From NCBI RefSeq assembly GCF_002970975.1, contig NZ_PNFA01000017.1, positions 1-64,000 of the forward strand: a stretch of 64,000 nt of DNA. Reading direction: 5' to 3'. How positions within the stretch are numbered: the first letter of the stretch is position 1; the number at the start of each line of letters is the position of its first letter. This stretch comes from Microbacterium halophytorum. GTDB taxonomy: Bacteria > Actinomycetota > Actinomycetes > Actinomycetales > Microbacteriaceae. The notes beneath the pieces are model-generated. The model made no database searches. It saw nothing but the letters and a program-made list of their open reading frames with translations, and was not told the origin of the DNA. A program made the position numbers and the translations under genes. Shown here one piece after another: positions 40,063 through 48,651 of this stretch.

Positions 40063-40290
40063 CTGCTTTTCTGAGTCCTCGGCTGCGGCATGCGATCTGT
40101 CGCGCTTCGCGCGAAAGATCGTGCCGAAGCCTGCGGGGGTGGGTCGAGCAGGTGGGGCAGGGCAGGGCGCATAGGGCCGTGGAGCTCACGTGACTCTCTG
40201 GATCTCGTTGTCTTCTCTGGAGTCCAAGGCTTCGGCGCGGCGCTCGGCGCGCGCGGGGGCGGCTGGTTTCGTCGCACAGCCGGGAGCCGG
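40063..40290. other. Intergenic stretch between the two tRNA-Ser genes
   Basis: With the hairpin and promoter around it this is part of a 317-base gap without a gene. I see no convincing open frame with normal codon use, no SRP-RNA signature and no repeat, apart from weak self-complementarity such as GATCTGTCGCGC and GCGCGAAAGATC. Confidence 0.5.
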
Positions 40291-40322
40291 TACTATGGTG
40301 CGAGCGCCCGTTCTGCGGGCGC
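40291..40322 (+). promoter_or_regulatory. -10 element and leader hairpin of tRNA-Ser(GCT)
   Basis: TACTAT at 40291-40296 is a near-consensus -10; transcription would begin near 40303. The leader then contains GCGCCCG (40304-40310) pairing with CGGGCGC (40316-40322), ending just before the tRNA. Confidence 0.5.
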
Positions 40323-40324
40323 GA

Positions 40325-40416
40325 GGAGACGTGCCGGAGCGGCCGAACGGACTTCACTGCTAATGAAGGGTTCTTGTTAAAGGGAACCGGGGGTTCAAAT
40401 CCCCCCGTCTCCGCCA
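40325..40416 (+). tRNA. tRNA-Ser (GCT), CCA encoded
   Basis: Class II tRNA with acceptor GGAGACG/CGTCTCC, anticodon arm CTTCACTGCTAATGAAG with GCT, a long variable arm, and T arm GGGGGTTCAAATCCCCC. Mature body 40325-40413 with discriminator G. Unlike the other four tRNAs here, the CCA end (40414-40416) is encoded. Confidence 0.94.
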
Positions 40417-40419
40417 TCG

Positions 40420-40444
40420 GAAGCCCCCGCAGCGCGGGGGCTTC
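40420..40444 (+). terminator. Terminator after tRNA-Ser(GCT)
   Basis: GAAGCCCCCGC and GCGGGGGCTTC form a perfect 11-bp stem with a 3-base loop. Confidence 0.75.
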
Positions 40445-40500
40445 CTCGCTTTCCCAGCGGCTCTGTATGCTCCGCTCGGCGATATGACAGGACGCGTCGG

Positions 40501-40506
40501 TACGAT
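40501..40506 (+). promoter_or_regulatory. -10 element of the DUF4012 gene (leaderless)
   Basis: TACGAT, then 6 bases, then the GTG at 40513. Confidence 0.5.
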
Positions 40507-40512
40507 TGGGGC

Positions 40513-42399
40513 GTGTCGTCTGGTTCCGGAGTGCATCGATCGCGCCGCCCCGCTCAGCACGCCGCCCGTGTGAAGAAGGCCCTCTGGCCGCGCATCGTCG
40601 GGTTCGGCGTCGGGGGAGTGGCGCTGCTCGGCATCCTCGTCGTCGGCGTATTCATCTACCAGGCGATCTCGGTCGCATCGAACCTGCTCGCCGCCAAGGA
40701 CGAGATCTCCGCCGTCGCGGACGAGGCTTCGAACGGTGACCCGGAGGCCGTGCTCGCGAGTGCGGAGGACATCCGGGAGATGGTCTCCGATGCCAACGAC
40801 AAGGTGAGCAGCCCGCTCTGGTCTGCCGCGTCGAACGTGCCGATCGTCGGCGAGAACGTCAACGCCGTCCGCCTCGCGACGCAGGCGACCCACACCGTCA
40901 TCGACGGCGCGCTGGAGCCCGGCGTCAAGATCCTGAACAGCCTCGACCTGTCGAGCACCGACGTCGAGGGCGGGGGCATCGACCTCGCGCCCCTGCGCGA
41001 CGCGCAGGAGGACCTGCCGGAGATCTCGGCGGCGATCGAGAAGGCGAACGAGACCATCGGCGGCATCGATCGCAGCAAGGTGCTTCCGGTCGTGGACGAC
41101 GCGCTGGGGTCGCTGACCGACGCGATCGAGGTCGCAGGGCCGGGGCTCGAGATCGCGCAGGAGTACCTGCCGCAGCTGCTCGACATCGCGGGTGCCGACG
41201 AGCCCCGCCGATACATGCTCGTGTTCCAGAACAACGCGGAGATCCGCTCGGGCGGCGGTCTGCCCGCAGCGACGGCGATCGTCGACGTCGAAGACGGCAA
41301 GGCGAAGATGGCCGACCAGACGAGCACCTACTCGTTCGACCGGTTCACGAAGGTGTTCCACCCCGAGCCCGAGATGGACCAGCTCTACGTCGAGGACACG
41401 TTCACGGGCTTCGGCAACTTCACCCGCACGCCCGACTTCCCGACGACGGCGCAGTCGTTCGACCAGCTCTGGTTCAACAAGACGGGCGAGCGGCTCGACG
41501 GTGTGATCACGATCGACCCGGTCGTGCTGTCCTACATGCTCGAAGCCACCGGCCCCGTCATCAGCAGCGACGGCGTTGAGCTGACGAGCGACAACGCGGT
41601 CGAGACCCTGCTCTACGACGCGTACCACATGTACACGGGCAAGCAGCAGGACGAGTTCTTCGGCGACGTCGCCGCGAAGGTCTTCGAGAAGATCTCCGAC
41701 GGCGACTGGGACCCGCTCGAGATGGTCGATCAGCTCGTGCGCGCGGCCGACGAGGAGCGCCTGCACGCGTGGTTCCCGGATGAGGACGAACAGGGGATGG
41801 TCGAGGAGCTCGAGCTCGAGGGCTCGCTCGCGACCGACAACGAGGAGGTCACCGAGGTCGGGCTCTTCGTCAACGACTACTCGGCCAGCAAGCTCGAGTA
41901 CTTCCTCGACACCGCGGTCAGCCTGACATGCAACGTCGAGGCCGGCACCATGACGACGTCGATCGACGTGACCAACAGCGTGCCGGAAGGCGGGATGACC
42001 AAGTACCAGCTCGGCATCCGGAACGATCGCTACGGCATTCCGTCCGACTCCTTCATCCTCGACGTGATGTATTTCGCGCCCCCTGGTTCGATGATCTCCC
42101 TCGACGACGAGCTTCCCCCCGTCTGGGAGCGGACGCCGGAGCAGATCGCTCTCGCCGACAGCCTCGGCGCCGACCCGGTGGCCGACGTCGAGTGGGAGCG
42201 CCGCACGGGCGTCGAGTACGGCCGCAACGTCGAGGTGAACCGCTACTTCGTGCCGCGCGGCGAGACCAAGACGATCTCGTACACGAGCACGATCCCCGAG
42301 GGCGAGCTCGGGCCCGCGAACCTGCGCTACTCGCCCACCGTCACGGACACCGAGACCCACGTCGGCGAGAGCTGCGCTTCCGTCTTCTCCGAGCGGTGA
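40513..42399 (+). CDS. DUF4012 membrane protein
   Basis: 628 residues of the DUF4012 family, common in or next to actinobacterial polysaccharide gene clusters; function unknown. A short basic cytoplasmic N terminus is followed by one membrane helix, about residues 29-52 (IVGFGVGGVALLGILVVGVF), then a large extracytoplasmic part. Family landmarks are SAASNVPIVGENVNAVR near 108-124, LVFQNNAEIRSGGGLPAA near 236-253, and the LDGVITIDPVVLSYMLEATG segment near 332-351. A distant resemblance of such proteins to LytR-CpsA-Psr proteins has been suggested but cannot be judged here. It stands 112 bases before the five-gene ATP-grasp operon and may belong to it. Confidence 0.85.
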   Translation: MSSGSGVHRSRRPAQHAARVKKALWPRIVGFGVGGVALLGILVVGVFIYQAISVASNLLAAKDEISAVADEASNGDPEAVLASAEDIREMVSDANDKVSSPLWSAASNVPIVGENVNAVRLATQATHTVIDGALEPGVKILNSLDLSSTDVEGGGIDLAPLRDAQEDLPEISAAIEKANETIGGIDRSKVLPVVDDALGSLTDAIEVAGPGLEIAQEYLPQLLDIAGADEPRRYMLVFQNNAEIRSGGGLPAATAIVDVEDGKAKMADQTSTYSFDRFTKVFHPEPEMDQLYVEDTFTGFGNFTRTPDFPTTAQSFDQLWFNKTGERLDGVITIDPVVLSYMLEATGPVISSDGVELTSDNAVETLLYDAYHMYTGKQQDEFFGDVAAKVFEKISDGDWDPLEMVDQLVRAADEERLHAWFPDEDEQGMVEELELEGSLATDNEEVTEVGLFVNDYSASKLEYFLDTAVSLTCNVEAGTMTTSIDVTNSVPEGGMTKYQLGIRNDRYGIPSDSFILDVMYFAPPGSMISLDDELPPVWERTPEQIALADSLGADPVADVEWERRTGVEYGRNVEVNRYFVPRGETKTISYTSTIPEGELGPANLRYSPTVTDTETHVGESCASVFSER

Positions 42400-42511
42400 G
42401 ACCCTGGCGCGGGCTCGGGAAGCGCACGGCGCCGTGTGACAGGATGACAGCGACGCGCGCCAGCCCCCAGGAGCATGCGCGCGCGGGTGTACAGGAGAGG
42501 GTCGCACGAGG

Positions 42512-45500
42512 GTGAAGAGGATCGGGAGGCGCGCCAAGCGCGCCGTCGTCGGCGCGATGTCGCAGCCGCTCATCCGCCGCGGCATGACGCCGATCGCCGC
42601 CCGATTGCGGGTCCGCAGCGACCTCCGCGTGCGGACGGGCGCGGCCGACGCCCAGGAGTTCTCCTTCGGCGTCAACGACTTCTACGATCTGCACCCGATC
42701 AACCGGCGCAGGCAGTGGCTGAACAACCGGGTCATCGCGCGCCGGGTCGTCCCCGGGCTCGGCGAATCGATGGAGGACGCCCTGTGCGTGCTCTCGCTCG
42801 CGAAGGACAGCGCCGACGGCATCTCCGTGGTGGGCCTGCGCGCGTTCCCCGAGAGCGAGAGCACCGATGTCGACGGCCTCGTTGCGGCCATCGCCGAGCG
42901 GCGTGCGGTGCGCGTGATGCCGATGCGATGGGACAGAGGACCGGGCGTCGTCGTCACAGCGGATCGCGGCCGCACATCGATCGCCGGGCGGGAGGTCACT
43001 CGCGATGAGTTCGCGGAGGCCCTCGTCGAGCTGGTCAGCCGCACGCGCTGCGTCGTGGTGGCGGATTCCGCGCGCGCCCGCCTGCTCGATGGGCGCGACC
43101 CAGCCGACACGCTGCTGCGGCTGTACGTCGGGCGCACCGAAGACCGCGTGCGCGTGCTGGATGCCGAGATCCTCGCCGGCGACGCGCTCGAGCGCCGCGA
43201 CGGCGAGCGGGCGAGCGAAGCGCTGCTCTCGCGGCCGCCGTTCTTCGATCTCTCGCTGTCGACGGATCGCTTCGCGCACCGTGAGCAGATCGATGCCGAT
43301 ACGGGGGAATCGACATCCGGTGCCGCGGTGCCCGGCTATGCCGCCTTCGTGAGCGAGCTCATCGGCGCGCTGTGTCGGGCGACGAGCGCGTTCCGATTCA
43401 TCTCGGTCGACGTCGCGGTGGGCGCGGACGGCGTGCTCCGGATCATCGATATCGCCAGGACGCCGGTGTTCCCGGCCGGGCGCGGCTTCGGCGAGGCCGC
43501 CGAAGAGTTCCTGCGGGAGCTCCGGGACGAGACCGCCGACGTGCGCAGGCGCCGCGCCGTGCGCGTCGCCGTGCGACGCGACCTGCGTCGACGCGTCGAA
43601 CTCTTCCGCATGCGCGCGAACGGATTCACGGGGCGCTCGGCGCGCGAATGGACCGCCCGGTGCCGTAGCGACGCGTTACGGGGCTTCCCGTCGAAGGAGG
43701 TCCAGCGCGCCCACGAGTGGGGCTTCGAGGCGTCGGTCGTCCGCAGGTTCGGCATCACGAGCGCGAACCGTGCGTCGTTCCTGTCGCGCCGCGAGTACCT
43801 GTACGCACAGCCGCTGAACGGGGCGTACGCGAAGTGGATCCGCGACCGGGTGTCGGCCCTGATGGTGTTCCATCCGTTCGCCGAGCTCTTCGCGCCGACG
43901 CACTACCAGATCTATCGCCGCAGCCGCGGCGTCCACTTCGTCCCGCTCTCGGAAGAGGCCCGCAGTGCGGGCGCGACCCTCGACGCGATGGCAGGCATCC
44001 TGAAGCGCGGCGGCGAGATGGAGCTGCGCCCGACCCGATGGCGCGACCGCGTCGTCGCGCGAGTCGGGCACGACGGCACGGACTTCCTCGTGGACGGCGC
44101 CGCCTGCACGCCCGGCGAGTTCCAGGAGCTGCTCGCGACGTATGCGCGGCGGTCGATCGTCCTCGTCGAGCCGCGCGTCTGGAACGAGGAACCGCAGCGC
44201 GTCGTCGTGACGATGCTCAACGCTGCGGGTGACGACCCGAATCCGGTCGAGGCGCTGCTGCGCATCCCCGCGTCGGTCCCGCGGGCCGATGGCTCTCCCG
44301 GCGGCGAGGTCGTGCTCGCGCGGATCGACCCCGATACGGGGCGCTACAGCGGGGCGAGGCTGCTCCTCGACGGAGAGATCCTCTCGTTCGCGGACCACCC
44401 GAACACGGGGCGGCCGATCGAGGGCGAGGTCGCCGGATGGGCGGACGCCGTCGCGCAGCTGCGCCGGATGTGCCGCTTCGCGCCACAGCTGCGCTACATG
44501 CAGTTCACCCTCGACATCGCGCGCGACGGCATCGAGATCCGACGCATCGCCGAGAAGCCGCGGCTGAGTGATGCCTTCCCCGCATCGCGCGCGACGATCG
44601 AGTTCGTGCGCGAGCAGGCGGACGAGAAGCGCCGCCGCACGGAGGACCTGCGGTCGCGGATCGGCAGGGGCGCGCACAACGCGAAGCTCCGGATCCGGCG
44701 CGAGTTCGCGGAGGCGCTGTACCCGAAGGGGCTGCTGCCGTACCAGTCGGTGCGGTGGCTGGGAGACATGCGGCGGGATCTGTTCCAGCGCAACGGTGTG
44801 TCGCTGAAGACGAAGCTGTGGGCGTATCGGAACGGGTTCCTGTCGTACCGGATCCCGCAGTACGGGATCACGCCGGAGAACCGGCTCGAGTTCATCAGCG
44901 ACTTCGAGTACCGCTGGCTGCGCCATATCAACACGCGGTACAAGTACTGGCTCGAGGACAAGGTGAGCATCAAGTACGTGGCGAGCGATTTCAACGAGTT
45001 CCTGCCGGCATACTTCTATGCGACGAGCCCGTCTGCGGGCGTGAACCATCTGATCCCGATGATGGATTGCCCCGAGGGTTACGGTGCGGAGTTCGAGGAT
45101 GTGCTGCGGTTGGCGCGGGAGAAGGGCGTCCTCGCGCTGAAGCCGGATGAGGGCTCGCACGGCGACGGGTTCTACCGGCTGGGTTTCGAGGACGGCGGGT
45201 ACACGCTGAACGGGGAGCCCGCGACGGGGGATGAGGTCCTCGCGATTCTGAGGGATCCGGAGAACCGGTATCTGGTCACTGAGTTCATCGTGATGCATCC
45301 GGTGTTGGCGGAGATCTATCCGACGAGCGTGAACACGATCCGGATGACGGTGTTCAAGAAGGATGCGGTCACGCCGCAGTTGGGGAACGCGTATCTGCGG
45401 ATCGGGTCGGCCGCGTCGGGGTTCGTTGACAACACGGCCGCCGGCGGTCTGCTGGCCGAGATCGACATCGCCTCGGGCCGGTTCGGGAACGCGAAGTCGC

Positions 45501-45838
45501 TTGTGAACGGGCGCGTGGTGGACACGCCGAACCATCCGGACACGGGTGTGTTCATCGATGGGGTGGTCCCGCACTGGGCGTTCGTGAAGGAGCAGGTGCT
45601 TCTGATGGCGGCAAGCTTCTCGCAGTTGGAGTATCTGGGCTTCGATGTGGCGATCACGGAGGACGGGTTCAAGATCCCGGAGATCAACCGGTTCCCCGAC
45701 TTCCCGCGCATCGACCGGTTGGAACCGGAGACAATCGAATATCTGCTGATGAAGCTCGACGAGAAGAAGCGTCAGTACGGGTACCACCGCAGGCGGCCCC
45801 GCACCATCATCTCCCTCCCCAAGCGGGACACGGCATGA
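42512..45838 (+). CDS. Triple ATP-grasp-like protein, sugar-transfer-associated family
   Basis: 1108 residues made of three copies of the sugar-transfer-associated ATP-grasp fold. Each copy has an aromatic-rich entry motif near residues 51 (FGVNDFYDLHPINRRRQWL), 423 (FLSRREYLYAQPLNGAYAKW) and 795 (FISDFEYRWLRHINTRYKYW). Only the C-terminal copy has a full ATP site: Lys877 with the glycine loop KPDEGSHGDGF, VTEFIV, SVNTIRMT, and the metal-binding pair Glu1057/Asn1059 in PEINRF. The middle copy has ELRPTRW instead of the Lys/Gly loop and EKP instead of ExN; the N-terminal copy has MPMRW and DIARTPV, so both look catalytically dead. The C-terminal third also uses different codons (CGG, GGG, GAT, TTG) from the rest. 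Probably an amino-acid or carboxylate ligase acting on a surface-polymer precursor; substrate unknown. The ATGA overlap links it to the next gene. Confidence 0.78.
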   Translation: MKRIGRRAKRAVVGAMSQPLIRRGMTPIAARLRVRSDLRVRTGAADAQEFSFGVNDFYDLHPINRRRQWLNNRVIARRVVPGLGESMEDALCVLSLAKDSADGISVVGLRAFPESESTDVDGLVAAIAERRAVRVMPMRWDRGPGVVVTADRGRTSIAGREVTRDEFAEALVELVSRTRCVVVADSARARLLDGRDPADTLLRLYVGRTEDRVRVLDAEILAGDALERRDGERASEALLSRPPFFDLSLSTDRFAHREQIDADTGESTSGAAVPGYAAFVSELIGALCRATSAFRFISVDVAVGADGVLRIIDIARTPVFPAGRGFGEAAEEFLRELRDETADVRRRRAVRVAVRRDLRRRVELFRMRANGFTGRSAREWTARCRSDALRGFPSKEVQRAHEWGFEASVVRRFGITSANRASFLSRREYLYAQPLNGAYAKWIRDRVSALMVFHPFAELFAPTHYQIYRRSRGVHFVPLSEEARSAGATLDAMAGILKRGGEMELRPTRWRDRVVARVGHDGTDFLVDGAACTPGEFQELLATYARRSIVLVEPRVWNEEPQRVVVTMLNAAGDDPNPVEALLRIPASVPRADGSPGGEVVLARIDPDTGRYSGARLLLDGEILSFADHPNTGRPIEGEVAGWADAVAQLRRMCRFAPQLRYMQFTLDIARDGIEIRRIAEKPRLSDAFPASRATIEFVREQADEKRRRTEDLRSRIGRGAHNAKLRIRREFAEALYPKGLLPYQSVRWLGDMRRDLFQRNGVSLKTKLWAYRNGFLSYRIPQYGITPENRLEFISDFEYRWLRHINTRYKYWLEDKVSIKYVASDFNEFLPAYFYATSPSAGVNHLIPMMDCPEGYGAEFEDVLRLAREKGVLALKPDEGSHGDGFYRLGFEDGGYTLNGEPATGDEVLAILRDPENRYLVTEFIVMHPVLAEIYPTSVNTIRMTVFKKDAVTPQLGNAYLRIGSAASGFVDNTAAGGLLAEIDIASGRFGNAKSLVNGRVVDTPNHPDTGVFIDGVVPHWAFVKEQVLLMAASFSQLEYLGFDVAITEDGFKIPEINRFPDFPRIDRLEPETIEYLLMKLDEKKRQYGYHRRRPRTIISLPKRDTA

Positions 45839-46965
45839 GCGGCTGGTCGGCGCGGACGATGCGCGGCCTGCTCGTAGCGCTGTACGGCGCCATCAAGCTG
45901 GTCACGAGGCCGCGCGCGAACAAGATCGTGTTCCTGGGGCGCCGGATGGACAGGATGCCGCTCGACTTCCGGCTGCTGATGGACGAGGTCAGGCGCCGGG
46001 AGCCGGGCATCGAGACGGTCGTCATCTCGCGCCTCGTGAAGGGCGACAGCAACGAGCTGTTCACGTTCGTGCCCCTGCTGGTCCGGAGCATGTACCACCT
46101 GGCGACGGCACGCGTCGCGGTTCTCGACTCGTACTGGCCGACGGTCTCGATGCTGAACCACAGGGGTTCGCTCACGGTCTACCAGCTGTGGCACTCGCTC
46201 GGGAAGATCAAGCAGTCGGGGAAGCAGGCGATCGGCCGTGCCGGCGGCCGCTCGGCCGAGGTGGCGCGGGCGATGCGCATGCACGAGGGCTACGACTACG
46301 TCGTCGCCGGTGCCGAGGTGTGGAACCCGTTCTACCGCGCGTCCTTCGGCGTGGACGACGCCCAGATCCTCAACCTCGGGCAGCCGAGGGCCGACTATCT
46401 GCTGCACGACCGCGATCGCGTCGCCGCGCGCATCCGGAGCGCCTACCCGCGTCTCGGCAGGGACAAGCCCGTCGTCCTGTACGTACCGACGTTCCGCCGC
46501 GGGGAGCGGGGAACCGGCGCGCTGAAGCTCGCCACGGCGCTCGACCTCGACCGCTACGACCTCGTCATCAAGAAGCACGACAGCGACGACCTGCTCGAAC
46601 CGCCGCAGGCGCACTTCACGTGCGACGAGTTCACGGGCACGCAGCTGCTGACGGTCGCCGACTACATCGTCACCGACTACTCGTCGATCGCGCTCGAGGC
46701 CGCGATCCTCGACGTACGCACCTTCTACTTCCTCTACGACTACGAGCACTACCTGGCGAACAACGGGGTCAACATCGACCTCTACGCCGAGATGCCCGGG
46801 TGCGTGTTCCAGCGCGCAGACGAGCTCGTCGGAGCGATCGACGGAGTGTACCCGGATGACGTGCTCGCGGCGTACAAGAGGAAGTTCCTGTTCCCGGATC
46901 CGGGCCATTCGACCCGCGATCTCACCGATCACATCTTCGAAGTGGGTGGGCTGTGCCGCCGCTAG
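45835..46965 (+). CDS. CDP-glycerol glycerophosphotransferase family (TagB/TagF-like)
   Basis: 376-residue glycerophosphotransferase of the family that builds teichoic-acid-like chains by transferring polyol phosphate from a CDP-polyol. Typical features are the catalytic His region LWHSLGKIK near residue 121, LGQPRADYLL near 180, VLYVPTFRRG near 212, and the CDP-binding VTDYSSIALEAAIL near 280 followed by FYFLYDYEHY. No membrane helix is obvious; it would act on the cytoplasmic membrane face. Shorter than TagF, closer to TagB-size primases. It overlaps the triple ATP-grasp gene by 4 and the next ATP-grasp gene by 13 bases, which argues for a shared pathway. Confidence 0.85.
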   Translation: MSGWSARTMRGLLVALYGAIKLVTRPRANKIVFLGRRMDRMPLDFRLLMDEVRRREPGIETVVISRLVKGDSNELFTFVPLLVRSMYHLATARVAVLDSYWPTVSMLNHRGSLTVYQLWHSLGKIKQSGKQAIGRAGGRSAEVARAMRMHEGYDYVVAGAEVWNPFYRASFGVDDAQILNLGQPRADYLLHDRDRVAARIRSAYPRLGRDKPVVLYVPTFRRGERGTGALKLATALDLDRYDLVIKKHDSDDLLEPPQAHFTCDEFTGTQLLTVADYIVTDYSSIALEAAILDVRTFYFLYDYEHYLANNGVNIDLYAEMPGCVFQRADELVGAIDGVYPDDVLAAYKRKFLFPDPGHSTRDLTDHIFEVGGLCRR

Positions 46966-48002
46966 TTCGTCGTCTCGTCAGAACGGGCAAGCTCGGGTAC
47001 CTCTGGGTGACCCGCATCCTGCTCGCCCCGAACCGCTTCGGGGTGTCGCTCCTCACGCGCATCCGGATGGCGGTCTTCGGCGGCTTCATCGGCGATCAGT
47101 ACGCGCTCTACGACCTGAAGCACCGGTCGAAGAAGGAGTACCTGTCGGAGTTCGACTGGTACCGGTCCCGTTGGATCAACGAGCCCTTCGACGCGATGCT
47201 CAACAACAAGATCATCTGCAACGAGGTGCTGCAGCCGCACGCGAACGTGTCGCCGATCCTGTTCGTCAAGAACAAGAAGCGGCTCGTGCGCTACGGTGCG
47301 GGCCGCGACCGGATCGGCTACGCCGACGTCGTCGCCGGCGTGCGCGAGACCGGCTCGGTGTTCATGAAGCCGCTCACGGCCGGCAAGGGCAAGGGCGTGC
47401 ACCGGATCGACGCGCGCGACGGCCGGCTCCTCCTCGACGAGGCGGAGAAGACCGAGGCGGAGCTGATCGCGTTCCTCCAGGGCCAGCCCGACTGGTTCCT
47501 CACCGAGACGGTCGCGCAGCACGCCGAGCTCGACGCGATCTTCGACCGCACCAGCAACACCATCCGGCTCATCACGATGCGCACGGGCGACGGCGGCGCG
47601 CAGCCCTTCTTCGCGGTGCTGCGCCTCGGCACGTCCGACACCGTCCCCGTCGACAACGGCAGCCGCGGCGGCCTCGTCGCGAAGGTCGACCTCGCGTCCG
47701 GCGAGCTGACCGAGGCGCGCACGCTGTGGTCTCACGGCGTCTACCAGTCGCACCCCGACTCGGGGGCGCCGATCGCCGGGGCCGTCGTCCCCCGGTGGCA
47801 GGAGGTCGTCGACACGGCCGTCCGGCTCGCCGACGAGTTCCCGTTCCTGCAGTTCGTGGCGTGGGACTTCCTCGTCGCCGACGACGGGGTCTGGGTCATC
47901 GAGGCGAACACCTCGTCGGGCGTCAACATCGTGCAGCTCTGGGGCGGCCAGCGCAGGGGTCCGCTCGGCGACTTCTACCGCGCGCACGGGGTGATCGCGT
48001 AG
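46953..48002 (+). CDS. Sugar-transfer-associated ATP-grasp protein
   Basis: 349-residue stand-alone member of the same ATP-grasp family as the C-terminal module of the 1108-residue protein. The ATP site is complete: Lys139 in MKPLTAGKGKGV, LTETVAQHAE, SNTIRLITMR, FVAWDFLV, and Glu317/Asn319 in EANTSSG. The N-terminal part (RSKKEYLSEFDWYRSRWINE) is the entry motif. It would ligate a carboxylate, perhaps an amino acid, to an amine or sugar with ATP hydrolysis; the substrate is unknown. GTG start, overlapping the upstream transferase gene; the nucleotidyltransferase follows 2 bases after the stop. Confidence 0.82.
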   Translation: MPPLVRRLVRTGKLGYLWVTRILLAPNRFGVSLLTRIRMAVFGGFIGDQYALYDLKHRSKKEYLSEFDWYRSRWINEPFDAMLNNKIICNEVLQPHANVSPILFVKNKKRLVRYGAGRDRIGYADVVAGVRETGSVFMKPLTAGKGKGVHRIDARDGRLLLDEAEKTEAELIAFLQGQPDWFLTETVAQHAELDAIFDRTSNTIRLITMRTGDGGAQPFFAVLRLGTSDTVPVDNGSRGGLVAKVDLASGELTEARTLWSHGVYQSHPDSGAPIAGAVVPRWQEVVDTAVRLADEFPFLQFVAWDFLVADDGVWVIEANTSSGVNIVQLWGGQRRGPLGDFYRAHGVIA

Positions 48003-48004
48003 TC

Positions 48005-48649
48005 GTGCGCTACGTGATCATGGCGAACGGCCGCGGCACCCGCTGGGGTCGCCACCTCGGGCTGCCGAAGCACCTCATCGAGTTCGACGGCGAGTCGCTG
48101 CTGCGCCGCGTCGTGCGCCAGGTGCGCGAGCAGGACGCCGCGAGCGACATCGTCATCTCCTCCGCGAACCCCGCCTACGAGACGGAGGGCGCGCGCCGGC
48201 ACGCCCCCGAGCGCAACGAGCTCGAGATCGATCGGTTCGCGCCGGAGCTCATCGCCGACGAGGTCTGCTTCCTCTACGGGGACACGCTGTACGGCGACGC
48301 CGCGATCGGGCGGATCGTGAGCGAGCCGCTGGCCGAGCTGGACTTCTTCGGCGAGGAGACGGGCATCGTCGCCGTGCGCTCCGCCGCGCCCGATGTGCTC
48401 CTCGCGCACCTGCGCCGCGTGCGCGAGCTGTTCCTCGCTGGGGAGATCTCGTCGTGCGTCGGCTGGCAGGTCTACCAGTCGTACGCGGGCCTGCCGTTCG
48501 ACGAGAAGCGCATCGGCAGCCGTTTCCACCGCACGGGCGGCAGCGCCGTCGGTTTCAACACCCCCGACGATCTCGAGGCGTTCGAGCGCTGGACCGCCGA
48601 GCATCCGGATGAGGCCGCTGCGGCCGGGTTCACGGGGCCGGGGGCGTAG
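48005..48649 (+). CDS. MobA-like NTP transferase
   Basis: 214-residue nucleotidyltransferase of the GT-A-like fold. The nucleotide-binding start MANGRGTRWGRHLGLPKHL (residues 6-24) has the GxGxRxG...PK signature with an Asn/Gly variant of the usual AGGxGTR; CFLYGDTLYGD near residue 92 carries the metal-binding Asp. It should activate a sugar or polyol phosphate with an NTP, and in this operon is the obvious candidate to make the CDP- or NDP-linked donor used by the glycerophosphotransferase. GTG start two bases after the preceding stop. Confidence 0.75.
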   Translation: MRYVIMANGRGTRWGRHLGLPKHLIEFDGESLLRRVVRQVREQDAASDIVISSANPAYETEGARRHAPERNELEIDRFAPELIADEVCFLYGDTLYGDAAIGRIVSEPLAELDFFGEETGIVAVRSAAPDVLLAHLRRVRELFLAGEISSCVGWQVYQSYAGLPFDEKRIGSRFHRTGGSAVGFNTPDDLEAFERWTAEHPDEAAAAGFTGPGA

Positions 48650-48651
48650 AC

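Noticed and set aside
40063..40290. Possible SRP RNA or other stable RNA between the tRNA-Ser genes
   Set aside because: The conserved GGAAG/GCAGC apical-loop signature of bacterial SRP RNA is absent and no long stable fold was found.
43676..45787. 703-codon minus-strand frame opposite the triple ATP-grasp gene
   Set aside because: Low-complexity Arg/Val/Leu composition and no motifs; the plus strand carries clear ATP-grasp motifs.
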